A DNA stretch of 64,000 nucleotides from Mermis nigrescens (lineage: Eukaryota > Nematoda > Enoplea > Mermithida > Mermithidae): positions 113,597-177,596 of the forward strand of contig JAVLUZ010000760.1 of the NCBI GenBank assembly GCA_036768485.1, read 5' to 3'. Shown piece after piece: positions 30,901 to 42,900 of this stretch. Position 1 is the first letter of the stretch. Every line of letters begins with the position of its first letter. The position numbers were made by a program, and so were the translations under genes. A model generated the notes under the pieces. It worked only from the letters and a program-made list of their open reading frames with translations. It made no database searches and was not told where the DNA came from.

Positions 30901-33900
30901 CTGTAGAATATTCTGGCTAATTAAGGTTAAACCTAATACTAGGTTTGTAAAGAGGAGTTGCGCACTAACCGGCGCCAAACACTGGAAAATGCGACGGTTT
31001 TGCCTTTTAAACGCAATTTTTGCTAATATAAAGACATTGAACTAATTACTAGTCGCGTTTGGAAGCGTCGTAAATTTTCGGGAATTTTAGATATTTTAAT
31101 GGCTTTTGTCCTCCGAAAATCTTCGCGCGTGTAAAAAGGGGCCTCAAAAAAGTCTTTGTACGCACGGACATCCGGAAAAACCTTCGCCAGATGCAAAAAA
31201 TCGTGCTAACAAAATCGGCGTATTTAATAGAAGAGCAACAAATCCGGGTTTCCCGTGCTTTATCTCTATGCATTAAAATACTTTTGAGCTGCCGCGACTA
31301 GTATCCTACTAAAACGGCTTTTTATGGAACTATTATAGTATCACAAATGCTTACTGGGGGTATAGGGGTGGATTTTACCTATCGAGACTCGTGAAGCGTA
31401 CCCCTCGGGCCATTTTTGATCAAAACCTTTTGATTGAACCGTGTAAAACGTAAAATGACGTCTAACGGTATAATTTCGAGTACGTGTGCTTATTTTTTTA
31501 GCAACAGACCGTCCAATTCATTCGCCCGGGCAATTTTCTTCAATTATTTCGTATATATTTCGTATTTACGGGTAAGTATTTATGAAGAATAAAATACGAC
31601 GAATTAAGTATCAAAATTTGTCAAAATTAGGCATTAAGTTGGTAAGAAAATTAATCATTCAGCCCCCACCTCCAAGCCCCCTCTGAAAGCTTTTGACCGT
31701 GCGTATGTATGAATAGTTTATCAACCAAAGCGCAATCGTCCGTTTGTTGAGACGGTTAAAAAATTTTTTCTTCAAATATAGTTGACTAGAAGTTAATTTC
31801 ATAAGTGTCAATATCTACATATATCTTGATGTTCGTGGAGAAGTAAAACTTTTTCTGCGCGAAACTGATTCTGTCTCTAATTCTGACTGTAACTTAATAA
31901 GTGTCACATTTTCAAATAGAAATGAAAGTTTTTCGTTTCATGGAATGCGTAAAGAATGGTTTCCGGATTCGGGTAGTGAAGATTTAAACTTCCGGATCCG
32001 GGCGATAAAAATGCAAACTCGCGTATCTGGATCCGGATCCTAAAAAGATCCGGGTACCGTTTCATCACTGATATTAAAATATAATTTTGATTTATTTTTA
32101 CATTTTTTTGCGCAAAATTGATTGACTTTTCGACCTAGTTTTTACATTTTTTGCATTTTTCGTTAGTTGAAAGATAGCGAAAATAAGACGCTGGACAGCG
32201 TGAATCTAATGCAAACGACGACGACTTGTTTGCAAAAAGCGAAAGAAACGTACGCCACCCGATGCATTGAGCACGAAAGGTTAAGAAAAGAGAATGCTCC
32301 GCTAAAAGATCTTCAGAAATCGGACGCTAAAGTTAAAAGATCCGGTATGACTCGTACTTTATTTACATTACAACTCGAAGTCGTCGCGCGCTGCTCAAAA
32401 CTTTACTCTATAAAATTAAAATTAATATATTTTTCTGGTTTAAATTTGGAATGGTTTCACCTACGCTAAACGGAATAATATCGAAACCGTAAATTTATGG
32501 ATATAAAGGGGCTTCTAATAATGTTAAATCCATCCGCATTTCATTGGAATTTCATTTATTTAAAAGTCGATCGCTAATTCTGATTTAATATATCGTTTCA
32601 CCTCCGATTTGCCTTTTTTCCAAGTCATAGATAATTTGATTTAATTTGATCTACGAACGAAAATCGATTTCTTGTACAAATATTTTTATTTTTTCCGTAA
32701 TCGTGTAACATGGCAATCGGCCAACCACGTTACTCAGTGAGCAAAATTTTACCCGCACCAGTTTCCCGGATCTTCCGCTTTAACACGCGTGTGTAGTACT
32801 AACCGACTACTCGGGCTCTCGCTCGCTTCTGCGCAATATATTCATTAAGAATACGTTTCACAACAACATCAACCCCACGGGTTTAACACCAAAGTAGACA
32901 ATTCCCACTGATCCGTACCTTCCCCGCTACAATCGAATATCGTTTATTACGCGTGTTTTTACTTCGATCGATAATATCGTTAACGCGATTGTTTCGCAGG
33001 TGAGGAATACAAGATGTATGTTGAAAAATACGCGAAAATCAGGGATTTGTTTGAGGAGAAAATGTCTTCCGCTTGTCAGGTACGTTTAGATGAAAAACTT
33101 TCCGGGAACTACATATATTTTTATGCATTCGGTTATAATTTTCTTATAATTTATTGAATTACGTCGTACTTTTATTTAATTTTTCACGTAATTTTCCGAG
33201 TTTAAATTTGAATCCAACTTTATTGATTGTTTAATTCGTATTAATTCAAATAATCGTAATAAATTTTAGAATTTGAATCGTTAGAGGCTTTTTTGTAAGA
33301 AGTTCGCGAAAACGCGCGAAAAATTAATTTATCCATTTTTTGTCTTAAATTTAATTTTTTGCTCTTTTAGTTTTACGGTGACTTCGTTTTTCTAAAAAAA
33401 TTTACAACAAATTTTCAGAAATTTTTTTTTGTAAAAAAGACTTAGGAGCCGAAATTGTATCTTAAACGCAAATTGTTAATAAATTTTTCCACTTCCTTTT
33501 AAACATTTTGTAATTGCACGATGCGCGAATGAGTGCCAAAGTTCACCGCCGGTCTTTAATTCGCGATGGGCAAAAGAAAAGCCGTTGTATCTACGGGCGC
33601 GTAGCTTTGGGGGAAATGGGGGGGCTCCGACCCCCCCCCCCCAAATTCAGAAAAACCGGAAAAAAGGACTTTTTACACGTTATTTTGTACTATTTTTGGC
33701 CTTTTTGGACCCCGGACCCCCCAAAATTGAAGTTTGTCCTCCCAAAATAGGACGGCCAGCTACGTGCCTGTGTATCTATGTACCTTACGTAGTTATCTTG
33801 GAACACTGTTCGGGTTAATGGGTGTTGTTCGAAATTTACTGAAAATTGATCAAATTCCATCAGATTTTCGCATACTGGGGGTATAAATACCTACTCGAAT

Positions 33901-36900
33901 AGTATTGCGAGGCAAAATTTTATTAGCATTTATCTTTTTTTGGTTATAATTATGATTTTATCACGAACACGATGCAAATAATATATTATATTGATAATTA
34001 ATTAATTAATAAGTTATAATCTATTATATTACTTAATTTATTGATAAGTTAATGATGTTCCGTTGCTCAAATTATTATTAAATTTTCTCCATAGACCCGT
34101 TTAACCATTTTTCTCCCATTTTAGAACTTCGAAATATTCGAATCGACTCATCTAAGTCGAATGAAACAACTAATGATCGATTTTTCGTCGAAAACTTGCG
34201 CATCAAGAGCCTCGATCTACGATGTATATGGCTTTTTATCGATTAGCCGTTTCGAGTGTTTTCTATTCAATATTCTCTGCTTATTAATTTCTGACAATTT
34301 AAATCCCTAGATCTCTTAAAAAATGATTAGAAATAAAACTATATTTAAATAGAGCTTGTGACCAAAGTTTATAAATAAATTGATCGCAGCCCGATTTATT
34401 GCCTTTTCGGACCCTTATAATAACCGAAAGCTTATTAAATTTCAAATTTCTTTTATTTGTGTCATTTTTAAATTTCATAAAATTTATAATTACTTTACCT
34501 AGATTTTTTTTAAATTGCTTACGATTTTATTTAAAAAATTAATTACTTGTTTTTATTATTTGTTATTTTTGCAGCCGTTTTGTATTGCGAGTTTAAACTA
34601 ATTTAAGCTAGAAAAAATTTTTTATCTATCATTTTTGCAGCCACTCGGTATTGCGAGTTTAAACTAATTTACGCAAAACGACTCGTTTTATTTTTTATTT
34701 TTGCGGCCGTTTTGGTTATTGCGAGTTTAAACCGATTTACGCCGAAAAATACTTTTTTATTCGTCCAGATTGTTTGCGAATTCAAAGCCGAAGTGGAAAG
34801 TTTATCGACGGATGATTTGATCGCCAAATTCGCGCTCGAGAAAGGAACCGGTTCGGAGAGGCCGAGTAATATTACTTTTTTTTCTTAAATTTGTATGCCT
34901 AAATTTTTCCAAAATAATCACTTCCTCTCATCCAGTTTGACTTTATCCGAATATTGGATCAGAAAAAAAATAAAAAAATGAGACAAAATTGATCGAAAAT
35001 TTTTACAGGAGTCTCAATTTTAGGAATTTAATTTCCATCTGTTCTTAAATCGGATCCGTATTTATGTACATACCTCGTTTCGATCGTTTTTACATTTTTG
35101 GCAGATTTTAGCTTTTACTAATCGCTTTCGGATAATTGTTACAATTATTCCGTATTTTTAGCTTAAAAAAGTAAGTCGCGAAATTTGCTAAGAAACTTAA
35201 TCGAGACGGGTTCGCTAATCGAATCCGAATTGATCGCCATATTAATAGTTTTTTTTGTAAAATCCGTTTGACGATTGGTCATTTTCCATTACTCGCCATT
35301 TGAATAGCGAAATATCGCTTTGCGCTATTGTTTTCCTTTTTTTCAAAAAACCGATGCGTTTTTGAAAGGGTCGATTTTAATTAATATTACTTTGCATTTT
35401 TCACGTATGGATATGCTATTTGGCGGCCCAACTTCGATTCGGTTTAAGCTATTACTTTACACTTTTTATACAATACATACGCACGCTTAAAAGGGAGATG
35501 GGGGATCGCCCCATCCAAAGTCGGACGTCCCCCTATCCCCTACCCCAACGCCAGAAAGTTTTTGACCCCTCCGATTTTTGGAGAAAAGTCGACTTTTTTG
35601 GACAAAATTGGAGATTATTCACCCTCCCCCCTGAAAATTAGCAGGACCCCTAATTTCGAGCCGTTACATATATGAATACGCAGATATATGCTGTTGAATG
35701 GCTAGACTCCGGAACGGTTTAAACTATTTTTCAATTCCGTCAGATTTTGATCTCGGTTTTAACAATTACTTTACGCTGTTAAATAATACGTATACGCCGT
35801 CGAATAGCGAGATTTCGATTCGGTTTAAACTGTCGGGTTCTTTACGCTTTTGCAGAGCCTATTCTATTCGAAGAGCCCGACCTGGGTACTATTTCGCCTA
35901 GCGAAGAACGCGGCTCCGCGACCCAGGTTCCCACCGATCTCGTATCCGTGTCGTCGAATTTGCTCGATTTTTCCGAACCCGTCAACGACGCGTTGTTCAA
36001 AGCGCCCGAGGTTCCGTCGCCCGGAGCCGCTCAAACTGAACGATTCCCCAACAACGACGCTAGCAACGTCGCGGCGGTCGAATCGTCGGCTCCTCCGAAG
36101 AAAATGTCGCTTTGGCTGCCGGGTATACCGTAATTTTTGCTTTTCGGCGTAAACTATAAATTGTTGTGCCCCCATGAGCCCCCAGGCACGTAGCTGGCCG
36201 TCTTATTTTAGGGGGAAACACTCAAATTTTGGGGGACTAAGCCCAAAAAAGCCAAAAATTGCACAAAATAACGTTTAGAAAGTCCTATTTTTCAGATTTT
36301 TCTGAATTTTGGGGGTCCGGAACCCACCATTCCCCCCAGAGATACGCGCCTGATCCCCCTCTTCCAACGAGAATGTATTTTGCGCTACGTAGTATCGCCG
36401 GATTTAAGCGTTTAAAATAAAGGCAACAAAGGTTTGTTAAAGAGTCAAATAGGGTAATTAGAAAATTTTTACGTTTTTGCTATACAAATAATTCTAAAAA
36501 ATAGAAGAAAAAGGCTTTATTTTCATTTTTTTGTTAGAACAACTGGATCGATTCACAGTTTTTTTTATAAATTTTTAGGTTTTAGCGGTTCTCGTATTTA
36601 ATGTTATATAACGCGTTATATCTTACGTAATTGAGGCTAATTTGAGACCAGTCGCCTTAGACGGAAAGAACTGTCCTCGTTTAAACCGTTTGAAAAAGAT
36701 TTTGGCCAGCCGCCCGCGTTTCCCGCGTCACGATGCTTGGTTTACACCCCATTTTAATATTGTTTAAACTCTATAGAGTTTCCGCGTCGTATCGCATTGC
36801 GACTCGCACGCGGGCGCCCTTTTTGACCATACGTACGTTCGGTCTGAAAAATTATTATCGCATCGTTTGAACCTCAGCGTGGGCTATTCGTCCTCCTTGG

Positions 36901-39900
36901 CGCAGAAACCGCGTAATACGTTGTCAAAAGGGTGAGCGAATCGACGAAAGCGCCCAACGAGCTTCTGGCCTTTAATCAATAGTATCAAAAGACGGTGTAC
37001 TCAAATCCCAAATTTTTCATATGGTTTAAACGACGACATTTTCATCCATCTAAATAAGATTTTATATTCGCATTGACCAAATTTATAAACCTCTATTATC
37101 GGGGTGCGCCTTTTGGCCCACCCTCCGTCCGTACGTAACGCGAATAGCATTTTCTAGGCCGAATGTTCAAGGGCTCTTCTTCGACCGGCAACGGCGTCAA
37201 AACGGCCATGACCCCCGCCGCTCGTACGCCCGATGACCTTTTGACCGGAGCGGCTCCTTTGGAGGCTCTACAGACGATCGCCGCTTCGGAATCGAATGGC
37301 GGCGGAGGGGGTTAGTTTTGCGTATACGTACGAGTATGTTTTAGAGTTTTCGCCCCTCCCCCGGAATTCGCGATTTACCGAAAAATTCGTGAAAAAATTG
37401 CCGTTTTAAACATTTTTATCCATCTTTTTGCTCACAGGTGTGAAATTTTGCGCTTCGCGCCGTAGACTCGTTTGACGACTAGAACCTATTCAATTTAATC
37501 GAGTTTTCGAAAGCTTTTGCGGTATAACGCTCTGGAAAGATGCAGAGGCTTATCCAGGATTTTGGTTGGGGGGCATAAACAAACATTTTTTAAGACTACT
37601 TTTGCTTTGAATGCCAGTAATGTTGTGTATAGTTCAACTGAGTTTTCTCGACCTTTAGTAGCGTAGCCTAGCTAATTTATGGGTTTCTGACGTCAAAATA
37701 AGATATGTAAAGCGGCGCGAAGTGCCGAAAAGTTTTGGTATTTCTACCGTTTTCGTGTAGAATCGACGGCCTTTTTATTGACAAACACTTCGGAAATCAT
37801 AAGTGGCGCAGAGTGCCAAGAAATTTAGTAATTTTTTACCGCCCTTAACATTTTGTAGATCTGTGAATACTAATAGTCTGACAGAGCAGAAAATTATCAA
37901 ATTTGTACAAAACAATTTTGACAGTGCAAGCTTCTAACAAGAAAACTGCGAATTACTTACTTCGTTCTGAAGATATTTTGAGTGATTCTTTTAAACGCAA
38001 TGCCGGAGCTCTACAAAAAGAAAGAACAGTAACTGGCGGCGCTATGCGCTGGAAAATTTTAACGTTTTTGTCTTTTTGAAGTCATCAGTTTTCTGGACAC
38101 ACATTATTGCAACAGAAAAATCAACAATATGTAATTCAAAATTCTCAAAGGGTATGTGCCCCCAATGCCCCTGCCTGGCTACGCCTATGGAAAGATGGGG
38201 CTTTATCGGAAACGCCGAAAAATGAGATTTTTACGCGTACCTATCGCTTTTCAGCGCAAAATTACGCTTGAATAAAATTTTGAAAGTTTTGTCTTCGGAC
38301 TTGTAAACTTTTACCGTAAGTACAAATGTAAAGTTTTAATCATTCGGTTTAATAACGATTTTGATCAACTTGTACGTTTATGTGAACAGGATTTCTAAGA
38401 AAAGTAATTTCGCACTCGAGAGACGCCACTCATTGGGGAAGCGGCAAGAAGAAAAAGGATAGCGAGCAACCGATTGACAATCATTCGCCGGCGGCGGTTG
38501 CCGCCGAAGAGATCGACGACAATTTATCGCCGTCCGAGGCAAGAATTTAAAAAAAACAATTTTCCCTCTTGTTTCTCGCGCATTTTATGCGTATAAGCCG
38601 ATCGTAACGTACGTAAATGTTGTTTAATCTCAAAATTTAAATTTGTAAAAAATTATGTCGAATATAATTAGGTAACTCGTTAGATTTCGCGTAAACGTTC
38701 GATTTTTTCATCTGTAAAGTCATTTTCACTGAAATTCATTTTTATTCGAGTTTTCTTGTATTAGTCTAGTTTATTCTAGAAAAAGCGCTTAAAAATGGCC
38801 CAAATATGCAAATTTTGAGCAAAAACGAAATGGGGTGGGGTAAACTATCTCCAGGCACGTAGCTCTGGGGGGAATAGGGGGGTCCGGAACCTCCCCCCCA
38901 AATTCAGAAAAAATGGAAAAATATGTTTTTAAACACCTTATTTTGTGCTATTTCTGGCTTAGACCCCCCAAATTGCTGTTGGTCCCCCCGAAATAGGAGG
39001 GCCAGCTCTGTGCCTGACTATCTCGGCCTTTGGGGTAACATCGGATCCCCTATCTCTATTACTCGCACGTTCATATACTCGTAATGAGGTCGCAGATACA
39101 TTTCCGAGCTCTTAGCTCGCGATTGCGAATCTTCCACTTTTCCGATTAGTCGATTTATTAAACTTTTTTATGTCAAAACGACGAAAATGCGTCAAAATTC
39201 GATTTTTAGAAAAATTAACTCGCGATTTAATCAATCGTCAAAAATCGTTTAAAAAAATTATAATTTTAAAGGTCACTTGAAAGATTTGAGAAAGTCCAAT
39301 TATCGAGCCGCAGAATGTTATAAATGTATTTAAACGAATGAAATGTCAATAAAATTAAATAAATTCGGTAATAAAATTTGAATTCAATGATTTTTGCCCT
39401 CATCGATGTTGTTAACTTATGAATTTTAAATCTACATAAATAAAACTAATTTTTTATATATATTTCTAAAAAAATCATTCCTAATACTCGTACGTACGCG
39501 GTGTTTTTAATTTTGCACTCTTAGTTGGACGCCGATCGCGGCGGCGAAACTGGCCCATCAATAGCTCATTCGGAATCCGCGGAGAATAATCGGGAAGATT
39601 CTAGTTCTGACGACGATTCCGGTAATTTTGACGACGGACGAAACGTTTTAACTTAAAAAATGGTACAATTTCGTCTTTTAATCGATTTATTAATTAAAAA
39701 TCTCATTTTAAACGTATCGCGCTAAAAGGATAAAAATATCAAAAAAAATGGATGACTCGGCATTAGCGCCACGCGGCCATACGTGGGCAGCAAGAAAATT
39801 CTGGGGGGGGGTGTGCAACATTTTTCAAAGGTCAAAAAATGGCCTTAAAAATTGTGGTATGACGGAAAAAACACCATTTTTCGACAATTCTCATCAAGCA

Positions 39901-42900
39901 CTATCCATTGGCATCAAAAATTGCAAAAAAACGGAAAAAAATTCAAAAATTGAATTATAGGGGGGTTATTTTGATTTCTGGGGGTATTTTGGTTTCTGGG
40001 GAGGTGCATACCCCCCACCCAACCCCCCACGCCCAGGTGTCCACGTGGCTTACTGTCCGGTCTACCGTAGTAGTCTCGATTTAACGGCTCTTTAATTTTT
40101 TAACAATATAAGCTTCTGATCAATTTTATGTATTTCGCATTACTTCTTCGATTTTGATTTTTATTTTTGACTCGAATAGAGATGCATTGCTTGCAGATGA
40201 TCAATTTTTCGCAAAAAGGTTCAATTTTAAAATTCGAAACAGCGGCGACAAGTCGAGCGCGTCGATCGAGCAGCTGAGGGACGCCGTCAAAGAAATTAAC
40301 TTCAGCGTAAAGCCAATTCTCTTGTCTTTGCGACTGATTTTTCCGTTGATTTGAAGTAAAAAAGTTTAGTAGAAACGATATTATACGATAAAATAGTAAA
40401 TTGAGATTAAGTAAAGTCGGTTGAAGGGGAATCTATCGAATTATTATTCAACGCGGTTGATTAGATAAACGAAATTAGGGTTAAAATGAAGCTTTTGGCG
40501 CCATCGCTCGTCACTTCGGCGCTAAAATACGGGAAACTCATTTTTTACTGCATTCTCCTAAATAATGCCGCGTAATCGTATTTATATTTTTATTATTTCG
40601 ATCGCTTCGTTCGTTTTGCCAGAATTGGACGCTCAAAAGTTCCAGTCGCCCGAACGTCGGTTTGCAAAAAAACGACCCGTGGTCGAGCGGCGGCGGCGGC
40701 GGCGCCGCCGACGGACAGCCGCCGTTGCGGGCGGCCAAAACGGGCGAAGACCGGTTCAACGCTCCGGCTGTTCGCCGGTCCGGCGTTGGGTCCGGCGATC
40801 GGCCCTCACGACCGGCAGCGTCTGCATTTGGACGAGGCCGGCGACCGCCTGGGCGCCTTGGTCGGCGTCGCGGCGGCGACGGGCGTCGCGGCGGTCGGTC
40901 GTCAGCGACCGAGGAGCGCGACGCCGCTAGCCCAATCCGTAAGTCGTTCGATTACCGTTTAAACTTATTATATCCTATTTTTATTATCGCTTTCAAAATT
41001 TTCATTAGCAGGGGCGGATTTAGGTGAGGGGCGGCCGCTCCCCTCATCGGTTCGAAATAGCTGGCGAGATAAACAATGGATACGTATGCGATTTGCAATG
41101 ATTTTTAGCCGTCGGTGATGACCTTTATTCAGTTTTTAAAAATGAGCTTGCTAAGCGACAGTTGTAAACCGAGAGAAACTTAACGTTTAAACCTGCTATT
41201 ACATTATGAAGAGAATTATGAAATATTTTATGGCTTTTGTTTACTTTATTATGATTTATGACCTTTATTTACTTTCTTGGCGACCCGGAAGACATTTTTT
41301 TGCCCATGCAATAGGTTTTAAAACAATATTAAGAGCAGAAACGGCTATTTCAGCATAGATTTCTTCTATTTTCAAGCACGACTTTTAAAAAATTGGACAT
41401 TTTATTTCAAAATACGGGAAATCGAGCGGTAAATTAGCTTCTAAATATCCTTCCGCCTAATTTTCTCAATGTTTCCGTCATTGCACGCCGGATTTTCGCC
41501 GGAGTCGAGAACTTTAACGATTTAGTCGCGCAAAATTGCGTAAAATCTCAAAAATTCTTTCGAAAATAAGTTGCGTCCAAAGTGATTTTTAAATAAAAAT
41601 AAACGACGTAAAACGCCGAAAACGCTATTTCGCGCGTGAAGCGCGAATTTTCGGGTCTATTTTTGGAAAAATCGGGGTACCGCCACCCCTCAATGAAATT
41701 CTAGATTCACCACCGTACATTAGCTTATATTATATTTTTCAAAAATTTATTTTAAGCTCGATTGGCCCCGGCAATGTTGGCTGGGGCGGGCGGGTTCGAA
41801 GCAATTTGGAGCCCCCGGTGGCCGATTACCCGATCGCCGCGGCCCTCACCGAAACCGTGCACGCCTTGTTCAAGAGCCACGATGATACGGCTGGTATGAG
41901 CTGTATGTATTAGAAAAAATAAAAATAATTAAAAATATTTCATTTAAAACATTATTTAAAATTATTTTAATATTTTTATTTTTTTGAAACGTTAAAAACG
42001 CTCGGCCGCTAATGCGACGACGTAAACAATATTTTAGACCGCTCCGTATAAGTCTGTCCGTAGGTCATTTATTTATAAAGCAAATTTGAATCGGTTTCTC
42101 GTATAAATTTGACAAAATTTTAGTTGCGCCATCAAGGTGTACGGTAGTTTGACGCTGTCGTTTCCGTCGGCGGTCGTTCAGGCGTTGTGCGCCGCTCAGG
42201 GGAGCCGCGACGCCGATTTGCGTATCAAATTTTTAGACGCCGATCGTATCAAAGCCATTGTGCCCAACTGTTCGGCGCTACCCAAGTACGTCATTGACTG
42301 CTTTGAAATTTACGCCGCTTCCAACTTAACTTCGATGCGCGGCTACTAGCGCTTATTTAATCAATATCACATATCTCCATACGCGTACAGTATGGGAATT
42401 CTAGGGGGATAAGGCTTCTAAAATTTACAAAAAACGCCTTCTTTGAGCTAAAAACGACGGTACACGTCAAAAACACTGCTTTTTTACGTTTCAGTCAATG
42501 CTCGTTTTGTCTAGAACATAAATTTACGAAAAATTTGAAAAATTGAAAAAAATGTAGTCCAAAATGTGTAAAAAGTTGAGATTTTTGAGCTAAAAATGAA
42601 CTAAAAACGCTTAAAAGGCACACGTTTTGCAACTTTGACTAACTTTTACGAAAAATCAACAACACTAATGTCGTATACATATTTTACGGGGGGCAGTGAT
42701 CGGACCGAGGGTACTTTTGGACTCGAGGCGACTTAAAATCCTTGCCGAGGCCGAGGCCGAGGGTCAAGCTTATATACATATACACATAAATGGTACTCGA
42801 ATATTTTGTACGCACATGAGCTAGAGAATAATCGTAATATTGAACACTTTATCGAACTAAAACAAATCTTTATTGCTATTAGCCAGAATTTTATTTCAAT

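Noticed and set aside
40565..40930. Arg-rich alternative frame over FCHO exon 13
   Set aside because: It is in the wrong phase after exon 12 and arises from the CGG-rich sequence; the phase-0 frame opening NWTLKSSS is preferred.
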